Shown here: positions 1-8,845 of the stretch, in pieces
Layout: each line of letters begins with the position of its first letter
Numbering within the stretch: position 1 is the first letter of the stretch
DNA from: Paragemmobacter ruber
Lineage (GTDB): Bacteria > Pseudomonadota > Alphaproteobacteria > Rhodobacterales > Rhodobacteraceae
NCBI RefSeq assembly: GCF_009908315.1
Contig: NZ_JAAATW010000003.1
Span: forward strand, 726,472-790,471
Length of the DNA: 64,000 nucleotides
Reading direction: 5' to 3'
The notes under the pieces: model-generated
Database searches by the model: none
The model's input: only the letters and a program-made list of their open reading frames with translations
What the model was told of the DNA's origin: nothing
Translations under genes and position numbers: made by a program

Positions 1-649
1 GCCTTTCCGCAAGTTCCGGCAGATGGTCGAAATGATCCAGCAGGGCGTCGGGTTCAAGGCGCGCGATGTCGCGCCCCTCGGGCCCGAAGGTGACAAGCGC
101 AACCGGAACGCCCGCCGCGCGGGCGGTCTTGCGGTCGGTGTCGGTATCGCCCACCAGCATGGACCGCGGCACCCGGCCCCCGGCCCGTTCGACCGAGGCC
201 GCATAGGGTGCCACGTCCGGCTTGCGCGTGGGCAGCGTATCCGCCCCGATCAGCGCATCGAACAGGCCCCGCACCCCAAGGCGGGTGACCAGCGTCTGCG
301 CCAGACCTTCCGGCTTGTTGGTGCAGATCGCGGTGGCAAAGCCCGCTGCCCGCAGGGCCTCCACCGCCTGCACCGCGCCGGGATAGAGACGGGTATGGGT
401 GTCGATGCCGTCGGCATAGGCCGCCAGCAGGCGGGGATATTGGGCATCCACATCGGCCTCGGACAATGCGCCCAGCCGCGAAAAGCCCAGCCGCAGCATG
501 GCCCGGCCGCCGTGAAAAGCTGTCAGCGCATCGGCGGGGGTCAGCAGGTCGCCATGGCCCAGATCGCGGAAGCAGGCATTGGCGGCGGCCAGAAGATCGG
601 CCGAGGTATCGGCCAGCGTGCCATCCAGATCGAAAACCACCGTGCGCAT
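1..649 (-). CDS. gph: Phosphoglycolate phosphatase (HAD family), 3' end cut by window
   Basis: On the minus strand an open frame starts with ATG at 649 and runs off the left edge without a stop, about 216 codons. The N-terminus reads MRTVVFDLDGTLADTSADL, the HAD motif I with the nucleophile Asp in DxDGT. Further on there is a CTNKPEG stretch (motif II-like Thr) and a GDTDTDRKTA segment typical of motif IV, with a helical cap domain between motifs I and II. The family dephosphorylates 2-phosphoglycolate made by Rubisco oxygenation or DNA repair. It is divergent from glmU, a gph-glmU-glmS neighbourhood common in Rhodobacteraceae. Substrate is inferred from family only; other HAD sugar-phosphate phosphatases look alike. 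Confidence 0.85.
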   Translation of the reverse strand, partial: MRTVVFDLDGTLADTSADLLAAANACFRDLGHGDLLTPADALTAFHGGRAMLRLGFSRLGALSEADVDAQYPRLLAAYADGIDTHTRLYPGAVQAVEALRAAGFATAICTNKPEGLAQTLVTRLGVRGLFDALIGADTLPTRKPDVAPYAASVERAGGRVPRSMLVGDTDTDRKTARAAGVPVALVTFGPEGRDIARLEPDALLDHFDHLPELAER

Positions 650-745
650 CGCCTGCAATACCCCGAAATCTCATGTGAAGCGGGCAAGGCTTGCGGCCCG
701 CCTTAATGGGGGTAAAACGGGCGCAACACAAAGGAAAGGGGCAGT

Positions 746-2101
746 ATGCCGGTCTCGCTCATCATTCTGGCCGCGGGCCAAGGCACGCGGATGAATTCCG
801 ACCTGCCCAAGGTGCTGCACAAGGTGGGGGCCGCGCCGCTTCTGCATCATGCCATGCAGGCGGGCCGCGCGCTGGAGCCGGAGGTGACGATCGTCGTCAC
901 CGGCCACGGGGCCGAGGCCGTGGCCAAGGCCGCCCGCGCCTTTGACGAAGACGCGCAGACCGTCCTGCAGAAAGAACAGAAAGGCACCGCCCATGCGGTG
1001 CTGCAGGCCGCACCGCTGTTGCAGGGCGTGGCGGGGGATGCGCTTGTCCTTTATGGCGACACGCCCTTCATCCGCGCCGAGACGCTGGCCGCGATGCTGG
1101 CGGCGCGCAAGCGCCATGCGGTGGTGGTGCTGGGCTTCCATGCCGCCGATCCGGGCCGCTACGGCCGCCTGATCGCCACGGGCGAGGATCTGGAACGCAT
1201 CGTCGAATGGAAGGACGCCTCGCCCGAGGAACGGGCGGTAACCCTCTGCAATTCGGGGGTTCTTTGCGCCGATGCGGCCACACTGATGCGGCTGTGCGCG
1301 GCAGTGGGCAATGCCAATGCGGCGGGGGAGTATTACCTGCCCGACGTGGTGGCGCTGGCGCGGGCCGAGGGGCTGTCGGCCGGTGTGATCCTGTGCGACG
1401 AGGCCGAAACACTGGGCGTGAACACGCGGGCGGAACTCGCCGGGGCCGAGGCGGCCTTTCAGGCGCGCGCGCGGGCCGAGGCCTTGGCAAATGGCATCAC
1501 CCTGACCGCACCCGAGACGGTGTTCTTCGCGCTGGATACGGTCGTGGGGCGGGATGCGATCATCGGGCCGAACGTCATCTTCGGCCCCGGTGTCACGATG
1601 GAAAGCGGGGCCGAGGTGAAGGGGTTCTGCCATCTGGAAGGCTGCCATATCAGCCGGGGCGCGCAGGTGGGCCCCTTCGCCCGCCTGCGCCCGGGCGCCG
1701 AACTGGCCGAAGATGTGCATGTCGGCAATTTCGTGGAAATCAAGAACGCCATCCTCGATGAAGGCGTGAAGGTGGGCCACCTGACCTATCTCGGCGATGC
1801 CCATGTGGGCGAGCATACAAATATCGGCGCAGGCACCGTTACCTGCAACTATGACGGCGTGATGAAGCACCGCACCGTGATCGGCAAACGCGCCTTCATC
1901 GGGTCGGACACGATGCTGGTGGCGCCCGTCACGGTGGGCGATGGCGCGCTGACGGGATCGGGGTCGGTGATCACCGAGGATGTGCCGCCGGAGGCTGTGG
2001 CCATCGGCCGGGCCAAACAGGTGAACAAACCGGGGCTGGCGACCAAATTGTTCGAAAAGTTAAAATCCATCAAGGCAAACAAGGCCAAGGGGCAGGAATA
2101 A
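746..2101 (+). CDS. glmU: Bifunctional GlmU: N-acetylglucosamine-1-phosphate uridyltransferase / glucosamine-1-phosphate acetyltransferase
   Basis: GlmU acetylates glucosamine-1-phosphate and then transfers UMP to give UDP-GlcNAc, the precursor of peptidoglycan and lipid A. The 451-residue length is normal. The N-terminal nucleotidyltransferase half has LAAGQGTRM near residues 8-16 and YGDTPF near 108. The C-terminal half, from about residue 250, is a left-handed beta-helix of hexapeptide repeats (IGPNVIFGPGV, IGAGTVTCNYDG), the latter carrying the acetyl-CoA site. AAAGGAAAGGGG precedes the ATG. Its TAA stop shares one base with the glmS ATG (TAATG), so the two genes are translationally coupled. 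Confidence 0.97.
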   Translation: MPVSLIILAAGQGTRMNSDLPKVLHKVGAAPLLHHAMQAGRALEPEVTIVVTGHGAEAVAKAARAFDEDAQTVLQKEQKGTAHAVLQAAPLLQGVAGDALVLYGDTPFIRAETLAAMLAARKRHAVVVLGFHAADPGRYGRLIATGEDLERIVEWKDASPEERAVTLCNSGVLCADAATLMRLCAAVGNANAAGEYYLPDVVALARAEGLSAGVILCDEAETLGVNTRAELAGAEAAFQARARAEALANGITLTAPETVFFALDTVVGRDAIIGPNVIFGPGVTMESGAEVKGFCHLEGCHISRGAQVGPFARLRPGAELAEDVHVGNFVEIKNAILDEGVKVGHLTYLGDAHVGEHTNIGAGTVTCNYDGVMKHRTVIGKRAFIGSDTMLVAPVTVGDGALTGSGSVITEDVPPEAVAIGRAKQVNKPGLATKLFEKLKSIKANKAKGQE

Positions 2102-3924
2102 TGTGCGGAATTGTAGGGGTCTTGGGAAATCACGAAGCGGCGCCCTTGCTGGTGGAGGCGCTGAAACGGCTGGAGTATCGCGGCTATGACAGCGCCGGGA
2201 TCGCCACGGTGAATGGCGGACGGCTGGACCGCCGCCGCGCGGTCGGAAAGCTGGTGAACCTGTCGGATCTTCTGGTGCATGAGCCGCTCGCCGGGAAGGC
2301 GGGCATCGGACATACCCGCTGGGCCACACATGGGGCGGCAACGGTTACCAATGCCCATCCCCACCGTGCGGGGCCGGTGGCAGTGGTCCATAACGGGATC
2401 ATCGAGAACTTCCGCGAGCTGCGCGAGGAACTGGCGGCGGCGGGCTATGTGCAGGAAAGCCAGACGGACACCGAAACTATCGCCCTGCTGGCGCAGATGC
2501 ACATGGCGCGCGGGATGACCCCGGTCGAGGCCGCGCGCGAGACGTTGAAGCGGCTGCACGGGGCCTTTGCGCTGTGCTTCCTGTTCGATGGCGAGGATGA
2601 CCTGATGATCGCCGCCCGCAAGGGCAGCCCGCTGGCCATAGGCCATGGCAAGGGCGAGATGTTCGTGGGATCGGATGCCATCGCGCTGGCGCCCATGACC
2701 GACCGGATCACCTATCTGGAAGAGGGCGACTGGGCCGTAATCACCCGCGCAGGGGCCGAGATTTTCGATGCCGCCGACCGCCGCGCCAACCGTGCCGAGA
2801 CGCGCATCCAGATTGATCAGGCCCGGGTGGAGAAGGCGGGCTACAAGCATTTCATGGCGAAGGAGATCGCCGAACAGCCCGTGGTGATCGCGGACGCGCT
2901 GAAGCATTATACCGGCGGCGGCGTGAACCCCGCCCTGCATCTGCCTGAAGGCGTTGACTTTTCCGGCGTGGACCGGATCACGATGGTGGCCTGCGGCACG
3001 GCGTCATTCGCCTGCCATGTTGCGAAATACTGGTTCGAACAGATCGCGGGGCTGCCTGCGGAAATCGACATCGCGTCCGAATTCCGCTATCGCGAACCGC
3101 CCCTGTCGGACAAATCCTGGGCGATCTTTGTCAGCCAATCGGGGGAGACGGCGGATACCCTTGCCGCGCTGCGCTATGCCAAGGAGCGGGTGGCGAAGGT
3201 CGTGTCGGTGGTGAATGTGCCGACATCGTCGATCGCGCGGGAAAGCGACCTGAGCCTGCCCATTCTGGCGGGGGTGGAGGTGGGGGTCGCTTCAACCAAG
3301 GCCTTCACCTGCCAGCTGACGGTGCTGGCGCTGCTGGCGATCAAGGCAGGGCTCGACCGGGGGCGGCTGGATGCGGAGGCGGCGCGGGAACTGCTGGGCG
3401 CCTTGCGCAATCTGCCGGGCCTGATGAACCACGCGCTGGCGCTGTCGGCCCCCATCGCGGCGATTGCCGAGGAACTGGCCGAGGCGCAGGATGTGCTGTT
3501 CCTCGGGCGTGGGGCGATGTATCCGCTGGCGCTGGAAGGGGCACTGAAACTGAAGGAAATCAGTTACATACATGCCGAAGGCTATGCGTCGGGCGAGTTG
3601 AAGCATGGCCCCATCGCGCTGATTGACGCGCGCGTGCCGGTGATCGTGCTGGCCCCGCGCGACGGGCTGTTCGACAAGACCGTGTCGAACATGCAGGAGG
3701 TGATGGCGCGGCATGGCAAGGTGCTGCTGATCTCGGACGCGGCGGGGGTGGCCGAGGCGGGTGCGGGGACCTGGCGGACGTTGACCCTGCCCGAGGTGCC
3801 GGCGGCCTTTGCCCCGATCCTTTATGCCGTTCCGGCGCAGCTTCTGGCCTATCACACGGCGATCGCGAAGGGCACGGATGTGGACCAGCCGCGCAATCTG
3901 GCGAAATCGGTGACCGTCGAATGA
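2101..3924 (+). CDS. glmS: Glutamine--fructose-6-phosphate aminotransferase (isomerizing)
   Basis: GlmS makes glucosamine-6-phosphate from fructose-6-phosphate and glutamine, the entry step of the hexosamine pathway that glmU completes. The mature N-terminal nucleophile Cys2 is present (MCGIVGVLG), followed by the class II glutamine amidotransferase domain (about 1-220) with the HTRWATHG motif. Two SIS sugar-isomerase domains follow (about 290-430 and 455-597), with SQSGETADT and the C-terminal NLAKSVTVE tail typical of the family. 607 residues is the usual length. No glmS ribozyme-like leader can exist because the start overlaps the glmU stop. Confidence 0.97.
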   Translation: MCGIVGVLGNHEAAPLLVEALKRLEYRGYDSAGIATVNGGRLDRRRAVGKLVNLSDLLVHEPLAGKAGIGHTRWATHGAATVTNAHPHRAGPVAVVHNGIIENFRELREELAAAGYVQESQTDTETIALLAQMHMARGMTPVEAARETLKRLHGAFALCFLFDGEDDLMIAARKGSPLAIGHGKGEMFVGSDAIALAPMTDRITYLEEGDWAVITRAGAEIFDAADRRANRAETRIQIDQARVEKAGYKHFMAKEIAEQPVVIADALKHYTGGGVNPALHLPEGVDFSGVDRITMVACGTASFACHVAKYWFEQIAGLPAEIDIASEFRYREPPLSDKSWAIFVSQSGETADTLAALRYAKERVAKVVSVVNVPTSSIARESDLSLPILAGVEVGVASTKAFTCQLTVLALLAIKAGLDRGRLDAEAARELLGALRNLPGLMNHALALSAPIAAIAEELAEAQDVLFLGRGAMYPLALEGALKLKEISYIHAEGYASGELKHGPIALIDARVPVIVLAPRDGLFDKTVSNMQEVMARHGKVLLISDAAGVAEAGAGTWRTLTLPEVPAAFAPILYAVPAQLLAYHTAIAKGTDVDQPRNLAKSVTVE

Positions 3925-3937
3925 AAAAGGCGGTGGA

Positions 3938-4609
3938 ATGATAGACACGGCGCTGGCGCGGATGGAGGCTTTGGCCGATGCGGGCAAGGCCGCCGAAATG
4001 GCGGCCTATCACAAGGTTTCCCGGCGATATCTTGGGGTTACGGTGCCGCAGGTGGAGGAACTGGTCGCCGAATGGCGGGCCGGGCTGGACGTGGAGGGGC
4101 GCGTCGCGCTGGCGGCAGGGCTGTGGGACAGCGGCATCCACGAGGCGATGGTGGCGGCGGCGAAGCTGCTGACGCAGGCGCGCATCCGGCCGGACGGGGC
4201 GGTGTGGGATCTGATCGCGGGCTGGAGCCTTGGCTTTGAGGGCTGGGCGGTGGCGGATCACGCGACGAGCGCCGGGCAGAAGCGGCTGGTGGCGGAGCCT
4301 GCGCGGATCGAGGTGGTTGCGGGCTGGACGGGCAGTACCAACATGTGGACGCGGCGCGCGGCGCTGATCATCACCCTGCCCTATGCAAAGATGAATTTCC
4401 CGAAGGAACAAGACCTTGCGATCCGCGAGCGGGCGCTGGGATGGGCGGCGGACTATGTGGCGGACCGCGACTGGTTCATCCAGAAGGCGGTAGCCTGGTG
4501 GGTGCGTGACCTGTCAAAGCACGATGCCGCGCGGGCGCGGGCGTTCCTCGACGGCCCCGGGGCGGGGTTGAAGGCCTTTGCCCGGAAGGAAGCGGGACGC
4601 CACCTCTGA
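3938..4609 (+). CDS. DNA alkylation repair protein (AlkD-like HEAT-repeat family)
   Basis: This 223-residue protein is rich in Ala, Trp and Leu and built of helical repeats. The N-terminal AAYHKVSRRYLGV segment and the C-terminal KAVAWWVRDLSKHD segment match the DNA alkylation repair (AlkD/AlkC-like) family, whose members wrap DNA with HEAT-like repeats and excise N3- or N7-alkylated purines. It starts 13 bases after glmS and could be co-transcribed, though there is no functional link. Lesion specificity cannot be read from the sequence. Confidence 0.85.
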   Translation: MIDTALARMEALADAGKAAEMAAYHKVSRRYLGVTVPQVEELVAEWRAGLDVEGRVALAAGLWDSGIHEAMVAAAKLLTQARIRPDGAVWDLIAGWSLGFEGWAVADHATSAGQKRLVAEPARIEVVAGWTGSTNMWTRRAALIITLPYAKMNFPKEQDLAIRERALGWAADYVADRDWFIQKAVAWWVRDLSKHDAARARAFLDGPGAGLKAFARKEAGRHL

Positions 4610-4634
4610 GCGGTGCGCGGGGTGGTTCGCCGCC

Positions 4635-4686
4635 GGCGGTTCCCCCCGGACCCCCAGGGTATTTTTGCCAAGATGAAGGGGCTTGG
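4635..4686 (+). repeat. Interspersed 3'-end repeat, copy a (C-rich block plus GTATTT..GCCAAGATGAAG)
   Basis: Just after the alkylation-repair stop lies a C-rich run (GACCCCCAGGGTATTTTTGC) followed by CCAAGATGAAGGGGCTTGG. Nearly the same words occur at 11369-11423 on the other strand, and a weaker copy at 20118-20156. All three lie 3' of a gene and point in its direction of transcription. The rest of 4610-4863 holds the moaA leader; no clear promoter was recognised. Confidence 0.6.
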
Positions 4687-4863
4687 ACGCGGGGGCGTTA
4701 ACCTTAATGCGGGGTTGCAGGATTAGACGCGGGTTGGCCTGCGGTGTTTTCAATGGCGCGCGCTGGGGAGGCGCGGGATATGCGACGAAAGAGTGATGCA
4801 GGAAAGCGGAAAGCGGGTGCGTCCTGCCTTGCGAGGGCGACGCGGAGTTCTTAACACTGTGTC

Positions 4864-5877
4864 ATGGATGCGCGCCCTGCCCCGCTGATCGACCCTTTTG
4901 CCCGACCGATTTCCTATCTGCGGGTGTCGGTGACGGATCGCTGCGATTTCCGCTGTGTCTATTGCATGGCGGAGAACATGACCTTCCTGCCCAAGGCGGA
5001 TCTTCTGTCGCTGGAGGAGTTGGACCGGCTGTGTTCGGCCTTCGTGCGGCTGGGGGTGGAAAAGTTGCGGATCACCGGGGGCGAGCCCCTTGTGCGCAAG
5101 GGGATCATGACGTTTTTCCGCGCCATGTCGCGGCATCTGGAAAGCGGCGCGCTGCGGGAGCTGACGCTGACCACGAACGGATCGCAGCTGCGCAAGCATG
5201 CCGCCGAATTGGCCGCCTGCGGGGTGCGGCGGATCAATGTGTCGCTCGACACGCTGGATGATGCGAAGTTCGCGCGGATCACCCGTTGGGGGCGGCTGGC
5301 GCAGGTGATGGACGGGATTGCCGCCGCGAAAGAGGCCGGGCTGCGGGTGAAGATCAATGCCGTGGCCCTGAAAGGGTTCAACGAAGACGAGCTTTTTCAG
5401 ATGGTTGACTGGTGCGCCGCCGAGGGGCACGACCTGACCTTCATCGAGGTGATGCCGATGGGGGATCTGGGGAATGAGGACCGGCTGGATCAGTACTGGT
5501 CGCTCAAGGACTTGCGCGCGCGGCTGGCGGAGCGCTTCACGCTGACCGATCTGGCCGAGCGGACGGGGGGGCCTGCGCGCTATGTCCGGCTGGGCGAGAC
5601 GGGCTCGAGGGTGGGGTTCATCACGCCGCTCACGCATAATTTCTGCGAAAGCTGCAACCGGGTGCGGCTGACCTGCACGGGCGAGTTGTACATGTGCCTT
5701 GGTCAGGAGGACATGGCCGATCTGCGCGCGCCGCTGCGCGCGAGCGCGGATGACGCGGTGGTGGAGGCGGCGATTCGGGCGGCCATCGCGCGCAAGCCCA
5801 AGGGCCATGATTTCGACTATTCCCGCGCCCGGGTGCAGGGGACGATGTCGCGGCATATGAGCCATACGGGCGGTTGA
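4864..5877 (+). CDS. moaA: GTP 3',8-cyclase MoaA (molybdenum cofactor biosynthesis)
   Basis: MoaA is a radical-SAM enzyme that rearranges GTP to 3',8-cyclo-GTP, the first step of molybdopterin synthesis. The N-terminal cluster ligands are C27, C31 and C34 in [10 protein letters not shown]. The C-terminal second 4Fe-4S cluster ligands are in [22 protein letters not shown] is the SAM-binding region, and the protein ends in the family's double glycine (MSHTGG). Length is 337 residues against about 330 expected. No other moa gene is adjacent, so it stands alone here. Confidence 0.96.
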   Translation: MDARPAPLIDPFARPISYLRVSVTDRCDFRCVYCMAENMTFLPKADLLSLEELDRLCSAFVRLGVEKLRITGGEPLVRKGIMTFFRAMSRHLESGALRELTLTTNGSQLRKHAAELAACGVRRINVSLDTLDDAKFARITRWGRLAQVMDGIAAAKEAGLRVKINAVALKGFNEDELFQMVDWCAAEGHDLTFIEVMPMGDLGNEDRLDQYWSLKDLRARLAERFTLTDLAERTGGPARYVRLGETGSRVGFITPLTHNFCESCNRVRLTCTGELYMCLGQEDMADLRAPLRASADDAVVEAAIRAAIARKPKGHDFDYSRARVQGTMSRHMSHTGG

Positions 5878-6125
5878 GGGGCGGGCGGTTGAGCGGCGGA
5901 GCCAAGCCCTTGGGAACGCAGCATTAACCCCTCGATTTCGGTGGTTCCGGATGTGCCGTAACGCGTGCCGTTGCGCGTGCAGAAGGATGTGCAGACGCGC
6001 GCCAGGGAGAGGCATCATTAACTTTTCCCCGTTACGGACAGGCTGTCGCATGGGGCAGCCGGTCGCATACCCCTCGAATCCCGCAAGAGGCACCCTAGAT
6101 GGGGGAGGAAAGGAAAAGGTGCATC

Positions 6126-7484
6126 ATGGATACCCTGTTACTCTCACGCATCCAGTTCGCGGCCAACATTTCGTTCCACATCCTCTTCCCGACGATCACC
6201 ATCGCCCTGGGGTGGGTGCTTTTGTTCTTCAAGCTGCGGTTCAACCGCACGGGAGAGCGGAAGTGGATGGATCTTTACATGTTCTGGGTGAAGGTCTTCG
6301 CCCTGTCCTTCGCGCTGGGTGTCGTGTCAGGGATCACCATGTCGTTCCAGTTCGGCACGAATTGGCCGGGCTTCATGGAAACGGTGGGCAACATCGCGGG
6401 CCCGCTGCTGGCCTATGAGGTGCTGACGGCCTTTTTCCTTGAGGCGGTCTTTCTTGGGATCATGCTGTTCGGGGCAAGCCGGGTGCCCGGCTGGCTGCAT
6501 ACGACGGCGACCTTCCTTGTTGCCTTCGGCACGACGATGAGCGCATTCTGGATCCTTGTCCTGAACAGCTGGATGCACACGCCTGCAGGCCATGAGGTGG
6601 TGGATGGCGTGGTCGTCGCACGGGATTGGTGGGCGATCATCTTCAACCCGTCCATGCCCTATCGCCTGGCGCATATGCTCTTGGCCAGCGGGTTGACGGT
6701 GGCCTTCCTGATCGCGGGTCTGTCGGCCTATCGCTGGCTGCGCGGTGACCGCGCGCCCGCCACGGCGACAGGCCTGCGCGTCGGCGTGATGCTGGGCGCG
6801 GTGCTGATCCCCATCCAGATCCTCGCAGGGGACATGCACGGGCTGAACACGCTGGAACATCAACCGCAGAAAGTGGCGGCAATGGAGGGCAACTGGGAGA
6901 CGCAGGGCAACGTGCCGCTGCTGCTGTTCGCCCTGCCGGATGAAGACACGCGCAGCAACGCCTTCGAGATCGGGATCCCGTCGATGGCATCCGTCATCCT
7001 GAAGCATGATCCTGCGGGCGTGGTGCCGGGCCTGAACGATTTCGTGGCGGAGGATGGCACGGTGATGCACCCGCCGGTGGCGCCTGTCTTCTGGTCCTTC
7101 CGCGTGATGGTGGGCGTGGGCATGTTGATGCTGGTTGTCGCTTGGGCCGGGGCCTTCCTGATGTGGCGGCGCGGGGCGGAAAGCCTGCCGCGGCCCTATC
7201 TGTGGGGTCTGACGGGGATGACCTTTGCCGGATGGGTGGCCACGCTGGCCGGTTGGTACACGACCGAGATCGGCCGTCAGCCCTGGCTGGTGCAGGGGGT
7301 GCTGACCGTGGAACAGGCGGTGGGTGACATCGCGAGCGGGATGGTGCTGTCGACCCTGCTTGCCTACATGGCCATCTATGTGGCGCTGCTGGCGGCCTAC
7401 ATCGGGGTGCTGTTCCACCTCGCACGGCGGGGCGGGGTTCTGTATGAACCCGTGTCCAGCCCCGGCATGCAGCCGGCGGAGTGA
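6126..7484 (+). CDS. cydA: Cytochrome bd-type quinol oxidase subunit I (CIO-like, short Q-loop)
   Basis: Subunit I of a bd oxidase carries the quinol site and the hemes, and reduces O2 to water in the cytoplasmic membrane. I chose the ATG at 6126 (MDTLLLSRIQFAANISFHI) because GAGGAAAGGAAAAGG sits just upstream; an in-frame ATG at 6099 is less likely. This gives 452 residues. His18 in NISFHILFPTI matches the heme b595/d ligand, and GRQPWLVQG is the conserved quinol-loop motif. The periplasmic Q-loop is short, as in cyanide-insensitive (CioA/QxtA) oxidases. It is followed after 6 bases by cydB. No FNR-type box was recognised in 5878-6125. Confidence 0.93.
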   Translation: MDTLLLSRIQFAANISFHILFPTITIALGWVLLFFKLRFNRTGERKWMDLYMFWVKVFALSFALGVVSGITMSFQFGTNWPGFMETVGNIAGPLLAYEVLTAFFLEAVFLGIMLFGASRVPGWLHTTATFLVAFGTTMSAFWILVLNSWMHTPAGHEVVDGVVVARDWWAIIFNPSMPYRLAHMLLASGLTVAFLIAGLSAYRWLRGDRAPATATGLRVGVMLGAVLIPIQILAGDMHGLNTLEHQPQKVAAMEGNWETQGNVPLLLFALPDEDTRSNAFEIGIPSMASVILKHDPAGVVPGLNDFVAEDGTVMHPPVAPVFWSFRVMVGVGMLMLVVAWAGAFLMWRRGAESLPRPYLWGLTGMTFAGWVATLAGWYTTEIGRQPWLVQGVLTVEQAVGDIASGMVLSTLLAYMAIYVALLAAYIGVLFHLARRGGVLYEPVSSPGMQPAE

Positions 7485-7490
7485 CGGGCG

Positions 7491-8489
7491 ATGTTTGATC
7501 CGGTTGTCCTGCCCTTCATCTTTGCCGCGCTGATGGGCGTGTCGATCCTGCTCTATGTCGTGCTGGACGGGTTCGATCTGGGGGTGGGCCTGTTGTTCCC
7601 CTTCGCCGATGAGGCGGAGCGGGATCGGATGATCGCCTCGATCGGGCCGTTCTGGGATGCCAACGAGACATGGCTGGTGCTGGCGATCGGGCTGCTGCTG
7701 GTGGCCTTTCCGGTGGCGCATGGCGACATCCTGACGGCGCTTTACCTGCCAGTCGCCGTGATGCTGATCGGGCTGATCCTGCGCGGGGTGGCGTTTGAGT
7801 TCCGCGCCAAGGCGCCCTTGGGGCATAAACGGCCCTGGGATGTGGCCTTCTGGGCAGGGTCGTCGATGACGGCGCTTTCGCAGGGCTTCATGCTGGGCAT
7901 GTATATCATGGGCCTGCAATGGACATGGCCCACAGTGGCCTTTGCCACGCTGACGGCCGGCGCACTTGCCGTTGCCTATTCCTTCATCGGGGCGGGCTGG
8001 ATTATCCTGAAGACCGACGGCGCCTTGCAGCGCAAGGCGGTGGACTGGGCCAAGGGCGGCATCTGGGGCGTTGTGCTGGGCATGGGGGCGGTATCGGCGG
8101 CGACGCCGCTGGTGTCGCAGCGCATCTTCGACAAGTGGTTCAGCTTCCCCGAGGTGGCGCTGCTGGCGCCGCTGCCGCTGTTGTCGGGGGCCTTGGTGGT
8201 ATCGCTGTGGTGGGCGCTGCGCCGCCTGCCGATGGAGGGGGACCGCTTTGCCTGGTACCCGTTCGTGGGGGCGACCGCGCTGATGGTGCTGGGGTTTGGC
8301 GGCATGGCCTACAGCTTTTACCCCTATATCGTGCCTGAACAGCTGACGATCTGGGAAGCGGCATCCAGCACGGAGGCGCTGTCGATCATCCTTGTGGGCA
8401 CGCTTTTCGTGCTGCCGGTGATCCTTGGCTATACGGTGCTGGCCTATTTCATCTTCCGCGGCAAGGCCACGAAGCTGAGCTACGACTAG
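7491..8489 (+). CDS. cydB: Cytochrome bd-type quinol oxidase subunit II
   Basis: A very hydrophobic 332-residue protein with about eight to nine membrane helices, pairing with subunit I. Family marks are YVVLDGFDLGVG near the N-terminus and FWDANETWLVLAIG at about residues 50-63. It begins 6 bases after cydA. No small cydX-like ORF follows; the TAG stop at 8487-8489 lies inside a CTAG that also supplies the stop of the convergent DUF1304 gene. Confidence 0.94.
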   Translation: MFDPVVLPFIFAALMGVSILLYVVLDGFDLGVGLLFPFADEAERDRMIASIGPFWDANETWLVLAIGLLLVAFPVAHGDILTALYLPVAVMLIGLILRGVAFEFRAKAPLGHKRPWDVAFWAGSSMTALSQGFMLGMYIMGLQWTWPTVAFATLTAGALAVAYSFIGAGWIILKTDGALQRKAVDWAKGGIWGVVLGMGAVSAATPLVSQRIFDKWFSFPEVALLAPLPLLSGALVVSLWWALRRLPMEGDRFAWYPFVGATALMVLGFGGMAYSFYPYIVPEQLTIWEAASSTEALSIILVGTLFVLPVILGYTVLAYFIFRGKATKLSYD

Positions 8490-8845
8490 ACACCTGCCCG
8501 AACGGCCGCGATGGCGATGGCGGCAGGAAGCGCCTGAATGAACAGGATCCGGCGAGAGGCGGTGGCGGCCCCGTAAAGGCCCGCAACAAACACGCAGCCA
8601 AGGAAGAACAGCGCAAGGGGGCGGCCAGCGCCCCCTGCCCCTTCGATCAGCGCCCAGAACAGGCCCGCGGCGAGAAACCCATTGTAGAGCCCCTGATTGG
8701 CGGCCAGAACCTTGGTCGCACGGGCGAAATCCTCGGTGGTGCCAAAGGCGCGGCGGGTGCGGGGATGCTCCCAGCGGAACATCTCAAGCAGCATGATATA
8801 GACATGCAGCGCCCCGATGGCGGCGGTCAGCCCGGCGCCGATCAT
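8486..8845 (-). CDS. DUF1304 family membrane protein
   Basis: A 119-residue protein with four predicted membrane helices, matching the DUF1304 family by layout: an N-terminal helix with ALHVYIMLLEMFRW, then a central NQGLYNGFLAAG motif and a glycine-rich third helix. The function of the family is unknown. The ATG overlaps the stop of the upstream M20 gene (ATGA), so the two form an operon. The stop overlaps that of cydB in the opposite direction. Confidence 0.85.
   Translation of the reverse strand: MIGAGLTAAIGALHVYIMLLEMFRWEHPRTRRAFGTTEDFARATKVLAANQGLYNGFLAAGLFWALIEGAGGAGRPLALFFLGCVFVAGLYGAATASRRILFIQALPAAIAIAAVRAGV

Noticed and set aside
5878..6125. FNR box before cydA
   Set aside because: No TTGAT-N4-ATCAA-like palindrome could be found by eye.
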